Positions 22,570 to 30,538 are shown, counted from the first letter of the stretch. The stretch: 30,538 nucleotides of DNA from CAG-582 sp964636965 (GCA_964636965.1 CAZWST010000015.1:1-30538); one strand, 5' to 3'. Made by a program: numbers and translations. Notes: generated from the sequence alone by a model not told the origin.

Positions 22570-23013
22570 ATGCTAATGGGTGAGTTTCATCATAATATTG
22601 ATGAGAAGAACAGATTAGTAATCCCAAGTAAGTTCAGAAGTGAACTAGGCGAGGTATTCATCGTAACTCGTGGACTTGATGGTTGCTTATTTGTTTATTC
22701 AAAAACTGAATGGTCAAAAATAACTGACAAATTAAAGACTTTACCATTTACGCAAGCGAACGCTCGTAAATTCACTAGATTCCTATTATCTGGCGCTATC
22801 GAAGCTGAACTCGATAAATCGGGTCGAGTTGGCATTACCTCACACTTGATCGAATACGCCGGTATAACAAAAGAATGTGTTATTATCGGCGCGAACGATC
22901 GCCTTGAAATATGGTCAAAAGATTCATGGGATAAATTCATGGAAGATAATAACGAAGAATTTGCTGAAATAGCAGAAAATTTATTTACAACAGGTGATTA
23001 CAATGCATTATAG
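22570..23013 (+). CDS. mraZ: MraZ, transcriptional regulator of the division and wall cluster
   Basis: 147 residues. Two AbrB-like halves, with the two DxxxR motifs in NIDEKNRLVIPSKFR and ELDKSGRVGITSHL. MraZ binds the repeats upstream of its own gene and regulates the dcw operon. The start at 22570 (MLMGEFHHN) follows GTGGGG; an upstream in-frame ATG at 22537 lies in the box region. Codons here end in C and G more often than in neighbouring genes (many ATC, TTC, GGC, GCG). Its stop overlaps the rsmH start. Confidence 0.93.
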   Translation: MLMGEFHHNIDEKNRLVIPSKFRSELGEVFIVTRGLDGCLFVYSKTEWSKITDKLKTLPFTQANARKFTRFLLSGAIEAELDKSGRVGITSHLIEYAGITKECVIIGANDRLEIWSKDSWDKFMEDNNEEFAEIAENLFTTGDYNAL

Positions 23014-23914
23014 TGTTTTATTAGATGAATCAATTGATGGATTAAATATACAAGAAAATGGCATCTATGTTGATGGTACTTTAGGATATGGTGGACATTC
23101 AGAAGAAATATTAAAGAAACTTAAGGACGGACATCTATATGCTTTTGACAACGATATAGACGCTATAGAATATAGCAAAAAAAGACTTAATAAGTATAAA
23201 AATAAGGTGACATTTATCCATTCTAACTTTGAAGATTTGAAAGAAAAGTTAAATGAATATCAAGTTTCAAATATTGACGGATTGATTCTTGATCTTGGAT
23301 TTTCTTCCCCACAAATAGATGATCCAAGCAGAGGCTTTTCATTTCAGAAAGATGCAAGACTTGATATGAGAATGAATAAAGAACAGAAGCTGTCAGCTTA
23401 TGAAGTTGTAAATGAATATAAGGAAGATGATTTAACAAAAATATTTTACAAGTATGCTGAAGAAAAGTATTCAAAAAATATTGCTAGAAATATAGTTAAG
23501 AATAGACCAATTGAAACGACGCTTGAGCTTGTGGATGTTATAAAGAAAAGCGTCCCCACTAAATATGCGCTTACAAGACATCCTGAACGAGTTATATTTC
23601 AAGCGATTAGAATTGAAGTTAATCGTGAACTTACGGTTTTAGAAAGAGTACTACCTGATGCAATTGATATGCTTAAGTTAGGCGGTAGAATAAGCGTTAT
23701 TACATTTCATTCTTTAGAAGATAGAATTGTTAAACAGACGTTTAAAAAATATTCAGAAGTAGAAAAGATAGTAAGTGGTTTACCAGTAATTCCTGATGAG
23801 TATAAACCAAAAATAAAATTAATAAATAAAAAACCTATTTTACCGAATGAAAAAGAATGTTTGGAAAATAGTAGAAGTAAAAGTGCAAAATTAAGAATAA
23901 TTGAAAGGGTTTGA
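23003..23914 (+). CDS. rsmH: 16S rRNA m4C1402 methyltransferase RsmH
   Basis: 303 residues. SAM-dependent N4-methylation of C1402 in the ribosomal P site. Family marks: HYSVLLDESIDGL at the start, the SAM site DGTLGYGGHSEEIL, LILDLGFSSPQIDDPSRGFS, ARLDMRMNK and VITFHSLEDRIVK. AGGTGATT precedes the ATG, and the start lies within the mraZ 3' end. Second gene of the dcw cluster in the usual order. Confidence 0.95.
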   Translation: MHYSVLLDESIDGLNIQENGIYVDGTLGYGGHSEEILKKLKDGHLYAFDNDIDAIEYSKKRLNKYKNKVTFIHSNFEDLKEKLNEYQVSNIDGLILDLGFSSPQIDDPSRGFSFQKDARLDMRMNKEQKLSAYEVVNEYKEDDLTKIFYKYAEEKYSKNIARNIVKNRPIETTLELVDVIKKSVPTKYALTRHPERVIFQAIRIEVNRELTVLERVLPDAIDMLKLGGRISVITFHSLEDRIVKQTFKKYSEVEKIVSGLPVIPDEYKPKIKLINKKPILPNEKECLENSRSKSAKLRIIERV

Positions 23915-23919
23915 TTAGT

Positions 23920-24219
23920 ATGAAAAAAACAACTGCACCAAAGTCACAAGTGAAATTTAGAAAAGGAGAAAAGTTTATATTATTTGTAATTGGAATATTT
24001 GCTTTATTAACTCCAATTTCTATAGTTTATTCTTATGCTAGTCTATCTAGTTCGAATATTGAAGTTGAAAAATTAAAGAAAGAAATAGAAAAACAAGAAA
24101 ATGTTAATGCTGGAATGCAAATGCAAGTTGACGAACTAGCAAGTCTATCAAATATTCAAGATATTGCAAAAGCCTATGGTTTAAGTTATAATAATGATAA
24201 CATTATAGTAATAAGATAG
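23920..24219 (+). CDS. ftsL: FtsL-like septal protein
   Basis: 99 residues. A short basic cytoplasmic head, one TM segment (about 20-40, FILFVIGIFALLTPISIVYS), then an external leucine-zipper-like coiled coil (about 45-70) and a short conserved tail with IQDIAKAYGLSY. Size, topology and position between rsmH and the transpeptidase identify FtsL, which forms a complex with DivIC/FtsB at the septum. Sequence similarity in this family is weak, so the name rests mainly on context. GAAAGGG precedes the ATG. Confidence 0.82.
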   Translation: MKKTTAPKSQVKFRKGEKFILFVIGIFALLTPISIVYSYASLSSSNIEVEKLKKEIEKQENVNAGMQMQVDELASLSNIQDIAKAYGLSYNNDNIIVIR

Positions 24220-24231
24220 AAGGTTTTAAAT

Positions 24232-26403
24232 ATGAAATATACTAACAACACTATTAGAATAAACTATTTATTTATTTTAGGTGTTGTTATTTTATTTGCT
24301 GTTTTTATTGCTAAACTTTCTTATGTTGCATTAAGTAGTGAAGTTGAAGGAACTAATTTAGCTGAACTTGCTCGTAATAGAAGTATGGGTAAACGTGTAT
24401 TACATGCCGAGCGTGGTAAAATTTTTGATAATTCTGGTGAATTACTTGCTCAAAATGTTAATAGTTATAAAATGATTGCTTATTTAAATGAATCTCGAAC
24501 TACTGATGAAAGATTTCCAAAACATGTTGTTGAAAAGGAAGCTACTGCAGCTGCTTTAGCGAAAGTTTTAAATGATAATGGCATTGAGACAACAGAAAAG
24601 TATTTACTTGATTTACTTAATCAAACGGGACTTTATCAAACAGAGTTTGGTCGAGTTGGAAAAGGACTTACGGAAAATCTTAAAAGACAAATTGAAGCTT
24701 TAGACCTTCCAGGTATTGATTTTGTTAAAACTAGTAAACGTTATTACCAAAATGGTAACTTTGCTTCCTATATAATTGGGTATGCTAAAACTTATGAAAC
24801 AGATGATGGACCTAATACAGTTGGAGAACTTGGAATAGAAGGATATTGTGATAGATATTTAAAAGGTACTGATGGTTCCGTAGTTTTCCAAAAAGATGCT
24901 TATGGTTATCAAATGGCTGGAGAAGATAAGATTACTTATACTAAGGAAGCTTTGGATGGCTATGATGTTTATTTAACTTTAGATAAACAGGTACAGATTT
25001 TTTTAGATAATGCTGTTGAAGAGTTAAAAAAGTTTAATCCAGAATGGATTACTTTAACGGTTGCAGATGCTAAAACTGGAGCTATAATTGGATCTTCTAC
25101 TAGTCCTTCATTTAATCCAAATACTCTTGATATTACGGAATATAAAAATCCACTTATTAGTTTTACTTATGAACCCGGATCTACTATGAAGATATTTTCA
25201 TTTATGTCAGCTATAGAAGACCCAGATGGCAAATACAATGGGGATGAACTTTATAACTCTGGTACTATTAATGTAGCTGACTATACAATTAAAGATTGGA
25301 ACAGATATGGTTGGGGTAGCATTACTTTTGATAGAGGATTTACTTATTCATCTAATGTTGCTGCAGTAAAACTTGCTCAAAGATTAGGAAAAAGAAAATT
25401 AACTGAGTATTATGAAAAATTGGGATTTGGTCGTAAAACAGATATTGAACTTGCAAATGAAGCGTCTGGAGACTTAAGCTTTGAATATGAAGTTGAGGTT
25501 GCTTCGGCTTCTTATGGACAAGGTATAACTGTAACTCCAATCCAAATGATTCAAGCACTTACAACAATAACTAATGATGGTACTGTTTTAAAACCTTATG
25601 TAATTGATAAGATAGTAGACCCTAATACAAATGAAGTTGTTTATAAGGGTAAGAGAACAGAACTTGAAAAAGTATTTTCAACCTCAACAGTTAATAAAAT
25701 TATAGATCTTATGGATAAAACAGTTAATACAGATGATACTGTTGCTACAGGAAGAGTTTATGCAACTCCAGCTGTTAGGTTAATAGGTAAAACTGGAACA
25801 GCTAACTATGTAGGCGAAAATGGTAAATATGTTACAGGTAGTTATAACAATATAAGATCGTTTGCCGGAATATTCCCTAAAGAAAATCCTGAGTATATTA
25901 TCTATGTTGCTCAAAAAGACTTTAAAGGTACTGGTAGAGATATTGGTAATGTTGTTAAAAAGTTAGTAGAAAGCGTTGCAAAGTATCGTAATTTAGATGA
26001 AAGACCAAGTGATAAAGATGAAACCAAAATTGTTAAAGTTGGGAATTATTTAAATACATCTCTTATTTCAAGTGAAGCTAAACTTAAGAATTTAGGAGTT
26101 TCACCAGTTATTATTGGAGATGGAAATACGGTAATAAGTCAGTATCCAAAAAAGAATACTAAGGTTTCACAAAAATCTAAAGTTTTTTTACTTACTAATG
26201 GTAAAAATCAAGTAATGCCAGATATGACGGGATGGAGTAGTAGTGAAGTAACAGCTTTTGCTAATATTCTTAATATACCTTTAACTATTAATGGATATGG
26301 ATATGTATCATCGACAAATGTTTCCCCTGGTGGTATAATTGATACAAGTACTGAACTTGTAGTAGACTTAGTTAATATAGATGCGGGTTCTTTAGTAGAT
26401 TAG
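24232..26403 (+). CDS. pbpB: Class B penicillin-binding protein with two PASTA domains (FtsI/PBP2B)
   Basis: 723 residues. One N-terminal TM, the dimerisation domain (AERGKIFDNSGELLAQN), and a transpeptidase with PGSTMKIF (Ser about 316), SSN (about 374) and KTGTAN (about 520). Two PASTA domains close the protein (about 603-660 and 662-718). It crosslinks septal peptidoglycan. Two PASTA domains fit vegetative PBP2B better than the sporulation paralogue SpoVD, which usually has one, but a dual role is possible in a small genome. It follows ftsL by 12 nt. mraY, murD and ftsW do not follow. Confidence 0.93.
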   Translation: MKYTNNTIRINYLFILGVVILFAVFIAKLSYVALSSEVEGTNLAELARNRSMGKRVLHAERGKIFDNSGELLAQNVNSYKMIAYLNESRTTDERFPKHVVEKEATAAALAKVLNDNGIETTEKYLLDLLNQTGLYQTEFGRVGKGLTENLKRQIEALDLPGIDFVKTSKRYYQNGNFASYIIGYAKTYETDDGPNTVGELGIEGYCDRYLKGTDGSVVFQKDAYGYQMAGEDKITYTKEALDGYDVYLTLDKQVQIFLDNAVEELKKFNPEWITLTVADAKTGAIIGSSTSPSFNPNTLDITEYKNPLISFTYEPGSTMKIFSFMSAIEDPDGKYNGDELYNSGTINVADYTIKDWNRYGWGSITFDRGFTYSSNVAAVKLAQRLGKRKLTEYYEKLGFGRKTDIELANEASGDLSFEYEVEVASASYGQGITVTPIQMIQALTTITNDGTVLKPYVIDKIVDPNTNEVVYKGKRTELEKVFSTSTVNKIIDLMDKTVNTDDTVATGRVYATPAVRLIGKTGTANYVGENGKYVTGSYNNIRSFAGIFPKENPEYIIYVAQKDFKGTGRDIGNVVKKLVESVAKYRNLDERPSDKDETKIVKVGNYLNTSLISSEAKLKNLGVSPVIIGDGNTVISQYPKKNTKVSQKSKVFLLTNGKNQVMPDMTGWSSSEVTAFANILNIPLTINGYGYVSSTNVSPGGIIDTSTELVVDLVNIDAGSLVD

Positions 26404-26413
26404 GAGAGGTTTT

Positions 26414-26992
26414 ATGAAAAAAGAAAATAAAAAAGAAGTTAAGAAAGATAAAAAGGAAATAATTTCAAAGAAATTAAAAAGTTTCTTTAATAATCCTGCA
26501 CCAATATTTATTGCTTTAATTGCAATCATTTGTGTACTTTTATTATTTATATCTCGAATGAATACTAAATCGAAGATCTATGTTGGTGAGATAGATAAAG
26601 ATGGTTTACAAATACCAAATATTCATTATTTTACTAATAATGATATGAATTATTTTTATTCATCAACACCTTTATATACAGGAGAGATGAAAGATAAAGA
26701 AGTTTATTCTTATCAAATAGGTTATTATGTAGAAGATAAGAATGATAAAGTCTATGAGTTTGCTACACGTAGTAAGGAATCAGATAAAAAAATAAAACTT
26801 TCAGAAGTTATAGAAGAACTTGGTGGCTGGAATTTTGCAGAAGACTATAATAGACAATATTTCTTCTCAAGAGAGGTAATAGCTAATATGGAAGATTTAC
26901 ATTTTGTTATTAAAGCTAGTACAACTAAAGGATCAAAAGATGCTGATATTAGTCTAGATTTTAAAGTTGACTTAACGAAGATATCTAAATAG
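26414..26992 (+). CDS. Unrecognised membrane-anchored protein at the end of the dcw unit
   Basis: 192 residues, not recognised. A very Lys-rich cytoplasmic head (about 1-25), one TM segment (about 32-52, PIFIALIAIICVLLLFIS), then an external domain of about 140 residues of mixed beta and charged sequence (IYVGEIDKDGLQIPNIHYF, then EVIEELGGWNFAEDYN). GGAGAGG precedes the ATG, 10 nt after pbpB, so it is co-transcribed with the division genes and may be a septal accessory protein. Confidence 0.75.
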   Translation: MKKENKKEVKKDKKEIISKKLKSFFNNPAPIFIALIAIICVLLLFISRMNTKSKIYVGEIDKDGLQIPNIHYFTNNDMNYFYSSTPLYTGEMKDKEVYSYQIGYYVEDKNDKVYEFATRSKESDKKIKLSEVIEELGGWNFAEDYNRQYFFSREVIANMEDLHFVIKASTTKGSKDADISLDFKVDLTKISK

Positions 26993-27005
26993 ATATCTTT
27001 TTTTA
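26978..27005 (+). terminator. Terminator of the dcw unit
   Basis: AAGATATCTA/TAGATATCTT stem, loop AA, then a T-run; overlaps the last codons. Confidence 0.85.
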
Positions 27006-27013
27006 TGCAATTT

Positions 27014-27035
27014 AAAAACGACTTATTAAAAGTCG
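27014..27035 (-). terminator. Terminator of tRNA-Glu
   Basis: Minus-strand CGACTT/AAGTCG stem (27035-27019) followed by TTTTT. Confidence 0.7.
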
Positions 27036-27045
27036 CTTATATTAT

Positions 27046-27068
27046 CCTCAAAAAAATTGAGGTTTTTT
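27046..27068 (+). terminator. Second + strand terminator
   Basis: CCTCAA/TTGAGG stem, loop A5, followed by T6. It gives a backup stop before the antisense tRNA gene. Confidence 0.65.
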
Positions 27069-27074
27069 ATTATA

Positions 27075-27151
27075 TGGTGACCCGTACGGGATTTGAACCC
27101 ATGAATGCATGCGTGAAAGGCATGTGTGTTCAACCACTTCACCAACGGGCC
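27075..27151 (-). tRNA. tRNA-Glu (anticodon UUC), copy 1
   Basis: 77 nt with encoded CCA. Acceptor GGCCCGT pairs with ACGGGTC; the anticodon stem CATGC/GCATG encloses CTTTCAC with TTC in the middle; the T arm contains GGTTCAAATCC. The 5' end is at 27151. Confidence 0.95.
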
Positions 27152-27159
27152 ATGGTTTG

Positions 27160-27188
27160 ATATTACTATAAATATTTGTTGCAGTCAA
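27160..27188 (-). promoter_or_regulatory. Promoter of tRNA-Glu copy 1
   Basis: TTGACT (27188-27183), 17-bp spacer, TAATAT (27165-27160) on the minus strand. Confidence 0.55.
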
Positions 27189-27229
27189 TAAAAAAACTGG
27201 TTATTTATGTAAATAAATTGTGTATTTTG

Positions 27230-27238
27230 TGTTATAAT
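27230..27238 (+). promoter_or_regulatory. Extended -10 promoter of the deacetylase gene
   Basis: TGTTATAAT 18 nt before the ATG at 27257. Confidence 0.6.
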
Positions 27239-27256
27239 GTTTTTAGAGGTAGAATT

Positions 27257-28708
27257 ATGAAGTTGTTTAAGAAAATTGGTAATATAAAAATAAATGATTA
27301 TGCACACTTTTTGATTTTAGTTGTTATACTAGATTTCTTTTTAATTTCTAATTTGCTGAGAATTGATTCGAGTCTTTCTTCTTTAAATTCTCCAGTTAAA
27401 CTGGATATGGTTGGAGATGTTAACCAAGTACTAACTTTAAGCGATGCTTTTGTCGATGAGGGAGTTAAGGTAACGGTTAATGATAAAGAGTTATCTATGG
27501 ATGATATAGATTATAATGTTGATAGTAATGTTGATGTTAATGCTGTAGGCGAATATAAGGTTAAATATCACGTTATTTATGATAATAAGAATTATGACTT
27601 AATTAGGAATGTTTCAGTAGTTGATAGAACACCACCTGAGTTAGTAATACTTACATCAAGTGTTTCAAAAAATAGCTGTGGCAATAATTTAAGATATTAT
27701 GCGATTGATAATTATGATGGGGTTTTAACGGATAAAGTCAATGTTATTGAAAGAGATAATGAATTTACTTTAAGTGTAAGCGATTCTTCTGGTAATGAAA
27801 CAACTAAGACTGTTTCAATTGCAAGTGATGTTAATGATTATGTTATGGAATTAAATGGGACATTCTATACTTATGTTTTAAAGGATTCAGAATATGTTGA
27901 TTTAGGTGTTAAAGTAACTAATATATGTGGTGATGAACTTGATATTCCATATGATACTGATGGGGGAGTAGATACATCAAAGATAGGAACTTATACTATT
28001 AATTATCGTGTTCAAGGTAGTAATGCTTATCAAGTGCGAAAAGTAATTGTTTATGAAGGAATGATTGATGACGTTAAAAGTTTTGATGAAGATAAAGTAA
28101 TATATTTAACTTTTGATGACGGTCCAGGAATGTATACAGAAGAATTACTTAATATTTTAGATAAATATAATGTTAAAGTAACTTTTTTTGTAACTAGTCA
28201 ATTTAGTAGATATTTACCACTTCTTACTCGTGAAAGTGAAAGTGGACATACCGTTGCTTTGCATACTAAAACTCATAATTGGAATTTATATAGAAGTTTT
28301 GAAAATTATTATAAAGATTTTACTGATATGAATAAGATAATTGAAGAATATACTGGCAGTAAAACAAAGTTATTTAGATTCCCAGGAGGTGGCTCTAATA
28401 CTATTAGTAAGGGAAAAAGTTTGGGAGTTGTTAATTATATAGCAACTAGAATGCAGGGAGCTGGATATACTTATTTTGATTGGAATGTTGATTCTGGAGA
28501 TGCAGCTGGTGCAAATAGTAAAAAAATATATGACAATGTCATTAGTGGAGTTAGTTCTAGAAATTATTCGGTTGTCTTAATGCATGATATAAAAAGACCT
28601 ACAATTGATACGATTGAAGATATTATAGTTTGGGGACTTAACAATGGTTATACATTCAAGTCATTGTCTAGTGATTCTCCAACTGTACATCATCATGTAA
28701 ATAATTGA
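27257..28708 (+). CDS. Membrane-anchored polysaccharide deacetylase with Ig-like domains
   Basis: 483 residues. One N-terminal TM (about 17-37), then two or three bacterial Ig-like/DUF5011-type beta domains (about 45-275; VDRTPPELVI, DSSGNETTKTVS, YTINYRVQGS), then a NodB deacetylase domain (about 280-475). Catalytic motifs are intact: TFDDGPG (about 284), the metal His pair in HTKTHNW (about 335-339), RFPGGGSN, DWNVDSGDA and LMHD. It probably removes N-acetyl groups from peptidoglycan or a surface glycan. The ATG at 27257 has AGAGGTAG in front; an upstream TTG start would overlap the tRNA promoter. Confidence 0.9.
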   Translation: MKLFKKIGNIKINDYAHFLILVVILDFFLISNLLRIDSSLSSLNSPVKLDMVGDVNQVLTLSDAFVDEGVKVTVNDKELSMDDIDYNVDSNVDVNAVGEYKVKYHVIYDNKNYDLIRNVSVVDRTPPELVILTSSVSKNSCGNNLRYYAIDNYDGVLTDKVNVIERDNEFTLSVSDSSGNETTKTVSIASDVNDYVMELNGTFYTYVLKDSEYVDLGVKVTNICGDELDIPYDTDGGVDTSKIGTYTINYRVQGSNAYQVRKVIVYEGMIDDVKSFDEDKVIYLTFDDGPGMYTEELLNILDKYNVKVTFFVTSQFSRYLPLLTRESESGHTVALHTKTHNWNLYRSFENYYKDFTDMNKIIEEYTGSKTKLFRFPGGGSNTISKGKSLGVVNYIATRMQGAGYTYFDWNVDSGDAAGANSKKIYDNVISGVSSRNYSVVLMHDIKRPTIDTIEDIIVWGLNNGYTFKSLSSDSPTVHHHVNN

Positions 28709-28737
28709 TTGCTTAAATTTACAATATAATATATAAT
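28709..28737 (+). promoter_or_regulatory. Promoter of the 28769 gene
   Basis: TTGCTT (28709-28714), 17-bp spacer, TATAAT (28732-28737); a second TATAAT lies at 28725-28730. No terminator is seen after the deacetylase gene. Confidence 0.55.
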
Positions 28738-28768
28738 TGAATTGTAATGGTTATGGAGGTAGTATGTC

Positions 28769-29731
28769 ATGCCAAGAAAGAAACAAGAAGAAATAACAGA
28801 TCAAGCAATTGCAGATATAACTAAAACTGTAAAGAAAAATGTAACAGAAACTGTTATAAATGATATTAAGTCTGAATTTAATCAAGACTATAAAAATGGG
28901 ATTAAAGAAGAAATTAAAAGTGAAATTATTGGTGATATAAAAAAAGACATTGCCAAAGAACAAAAGAAATTAAGTCGCGCTAAGAGTTTTAAAATATTTA
29001 GATTATATATTTATTTAATAGTAGTTGTGATAGCTTTTTTCTATTTAATATTTAGATTGTATGAAACAGATAATTTAACAGTTATAGATAAATCATATAC
29101 GAGAAAAACTACTGCTGTTGAAAATACAACAACTTCTCCTACCACGACAACAGCTGTTGTTAAAGATGCAGAATATTATATACGTACTTATGGACATTTA
29201 ATGGATGATGTTAAAATATCTAATTTAGAATTAGTTAAAAATGGAGTAGAGATTTCAAGTATGTCTATAGCAGACAAACTAGTTTATTCTTATGCTTATG
29301 TTGATAAATCTAAAATTCAAATAGATGGTGTAATACATTCACTTAAAGAAGAAGATTTAACTTCTGCATATAATAAGGCTTTTGGTACAACTGATGGATA
29401 TGAACAAAGTAGTTTTGTAGTAAATGGATTAAATTATGCATATTCAAGTATCAATAATTCTTATATAGCAATTGGTGAAGAAAGTGAAGATTTATTTGTT
29501 AGTAACATAATTGTTAATGGATTTGAAGAAGATGGTGCTATTGTTTTAGAAACTAAAGCATATGTTGTTAAAGATGGTGGAATATATAATCCAAATAATA
29601 TGAACTATCGTATGATGACTATTACGGATGAAACTGATGTAAATAAAATTCAAAATAGATTATTAAGTGTTACTTATAAGTTTATTCAGAGTGATAATGG
29701 ATATCGTTTAGTATCTATAGCAAGAAAGTAA
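28769..29731 (+). CDS. Unrecognised membrane protein with coiled-coil head
   Basis: 320 residues, not recognised. A cytoplasmic head (about 1-72) is predicted helical and possibly coiled coil (TKTVKKNVTETVINDIKSEF, Lys/Glu/Ile heptads). One TM segment (about 78-98, LYIYLIVVVIAFFYLIF) and a Thr-rich stalk (about 108-130, TTTSPTTTT) lead to an external domain of about 190 residues. The ATG follows GGAGGT by 8 nt. An alternative ATG five bases earlier is out of frame. Confidence 0.75.
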   Translation: MPRKKQEEITDQAIADITKTVKKNVTETVINDIKSEFNQDYKNGIKEEIKSEIIGDIKKDIAKEQKKLSRAKSFKIFRLYIYLIVVVIAFFYLIFRLYETDNLTVIDKSYTRKTTAVENTTTSPTTTTAVVKDAEYYIRTYGHLMDDVKISNLELVKNGVEISSMSIADKLVYSYAYVDKSKIQIDGVIHSLKEEDLTSAYNKAFGTTDGYEQSSFVVNGLNYAYSSINNSYIAIGEESEDLFVSNIIVNGFEEDGAIVLETKAYVVKDGGIYNPNNMNYRMMTITDETDVNKIQNRLLSVTYKFIQSDNGYRLVSIARK

Positions 29732-29757
29732 TTGAGATATTCTCAATTATTTTTTAT
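29729..29757 (+). terminator. Terminator between 28769 and 29771 genes
   Basis: TAATTGAGA/TCTCAATTA stem, loop TAT, followed by TTTTTTATTT. No clear promoter follows, so the next gene may depend on read-through. Confidence 0.75.
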
Positions 29758-29770
29758 TTAAGGAGGATAT

Positions 29771-30421
29771 ATGAAGAAAGTAATTGTTACACTATTATCA
29801 ATTCTTATACTTGTTCTTAGTATTAGACTTATTGTTTGTTTACTTGATTATGTTCCTGAACTTGCTTTAGACAAAGGAACTAGTGTTATAGATGATGAAG
29901 ATTTGTATAACTATGGAGTATTTTTTAAAACATATAGTATAAAAAGTCCTAAATATTTTTCTTATGAAATCGACGCTTTAAAAATTAAATATGATAACGA
30001 AACTTTAACTATTAATGATAAAGTAATAAATGATGTTACTTCAGTTTATAATTATTTTTCTATTTATGATAATACTTTACTTGTTATATCTTACACTACT
30101 AAGGATGATTCACTAGTGCTTATTTATAATTATAAAAATATGGAAGAAAGAGAAATTAAGAAATATAAGAACATGATTTTAGATAATGAAGCGCCAATAA
30201 CGTTTGATGATGATGGTATTACTTTGAATTATACATCTATTATGGATAATAACTTTATTAAAAACGGAAAAAGTATATGTAGTAGTAAAAATAAAGATAT
30301 AGATGTTTATAAGACTATCTTTTATGAATATGATCATGATACTAAAAATATAAAGAATAGTAAAGAAATATATAATATGAGTTTACTTACTTATATAAAT
30401 AAACATAATAGTTGTTCTTAA
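29771..30421 (+). CDS. Unrecognised membrane-anchored protein
   Basis: 216 residues, not recognised. An N-terminal signal anchor (about 4-28, VIVTLLSILILVLSIRLIVCLL) and then a hydrophilic, Asn/Asp/Tyr-rich external region of beta character. AAGGAGGA, the best ribosome binding site in the window, precedes the ATG by 4 nt. Two Cys near the C-terminus (SICSSK and NSCS) may form a disulfide. It lies between a terminator and the second tRNA-Glu. Confidence 0.72.
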   Translation: MKKVIVTLLSILILVLSIRLIVCLLDYVPELALDKGTSVIDDEDLYNYGVFFKTYSIKSPKYFSYEIDALKIKYDNETLTINDKVINDVTSVYNYFSIYDNTLLVISYTTKDDSLVLIYNYKNMEEREIKKYKNMILDNEAPITFDDDGITLNYTSIMDNNFIKNGKSICSSKNKDIDVYKTIFYEYDHDTKNIKNSKEIYNMSLLTYINKHNSCS

Positions 30422-30449
30422 GATACTTTGCTAAAGTATCTTTTTTTTA
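30420..30449 (+). terminator. Terminator of the 29771 gene
   Basis: AAGATACTTT/AAAGTATCTT stem, loop GCT, then T7; begins in the stop codon. Confidence 0.85.
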
Positions 30450-30451
30450 CA

Positions 30452-30476
30452 TAAAAAAACACACGGTTATGTGTGT
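30452..30476 (-). terminator. Terminator of tRNA-Glu copy 2
   Basis: Minus-strand ACACAC/GTGTGT stem (30476-30459) followed by T7. Confidence 0.75.
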
Positions 30477-30487
30477 AATTTATAAAA

Positions 30488-30538
30488 TGGTGACCCGTAC
30501 GGGATTTGAACCCATGAATGCATGCGTGAAAGGCATGT
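30488..30538 (-). tRNA. tRNA-Glu (anticodon UUC), copy 2, cut by the window end
   Basis: The 51 bases present are identical to the 3' part of copy 1 (27075-27125), including CCA, T arm and anticodon TTC. The 5' part lies outside the window. Confidence 0.93.

Noticed and set aside
1..30538. Genetic code 4 (TGA as Trp), as in Mollicutes
   Set aside because: Several genes end cleanly at TGA (3286, 13535, 28708) and tryptophan is written TGG throughout.
1..30538. CRISPR arrays or insertion sequences
   Set aside because: No regularly spaced direct repeats and no transposase; the only recombinase belongs to the sigK element.

Overview
The window is an AT-rich stretch of a low-GC Bacillota chromosome that appears able to form endospores. 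The evidence is a split sigK gene, SepF, DivIVA, an mraZ-rsmH-ftsL-PBP cluster, YqeG/YqeH, an endonuclease-type MutL and AGGAGG-type ribosome binding sites. TGA is used as a stop (3023, 13077 and 27257 genes), so this is the standard bacterial code and not a Mollicute code. I cannot name the genus from sequence alone. Most genes are on the + strand in short transcription units ending in clear intrinsic terminators. Many promoters have a TGnTATAAT extended -10 box close to the start codon.

Layout. 1-3290: the 3' end of glycyl-tRNA synthetase, two unrecognised acidic membrane proteins, sepF, divIVA and a Cdd1-like helix-hairpin-helix protein. 3320-7660: a TetR regulator divergent from an RND/MMPL exporter that carries about 560 residues of tandem helical repeats in one external loop. 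7698-10580: nfnA-nfnB (flavin-based electron bifurcation, NADH/NADPH/ferredoxin) and a surface-anchored cyclophilin. 10612-13576: an LtaS-type sulfatase, an unknown protein and a VanZ-like protein in one operon, followed by a small XRE regulator.

13883-18392 is the centre of interest: the mother-cell sporulation sigma factor gene sigK, cut in two by a 3,817-bp sigK intervening (skin-type) element. The 3' half lies at 13883-14250 and the 5' half at 18068-18392, both on the minus strand. The element carries a large serine recombinase, a membrane-anchored SleB-like wall hydrolase and a 50-residue ORF ending inside one attachment site. Crossing over in the shared 5-bp core AAATG rejoins the halves in frame and restores the canonical SigK residues ENEILMYFR, giving a 230-residue pro-SigK. 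The two inner flanks form a 20-bp inverted repeat (16/20 identical) around the core, as expected for the attP of a serine recombinase. Sigma-E-like promoters with exact 14-nt spacing precede both the sigK 5' half and the 50-residue ORF, which is a candidate recombination directionality factor.

18585-19100: a secreted or membrane pilin-like small protein and a possible tiny Cys-rich ORF. 19140-22450: yqeG-yqeH-mutL, overlapping genes; mutL contains a 10-N assembly gap that probably hides no missing sequence. 22497-27005: mraZ-rsmH-ftsL-ftsI/pbpB plus a small membrane protein, with MraZ boxes at 10-bp spacing over the mraZ leader. 27075-30538: two identical tRNA-Glu(UUC) copies on the minus strand (the second cut by the window end) flank a polysaccharide deacetylase and two unrecognised membrane-anchored proteins.
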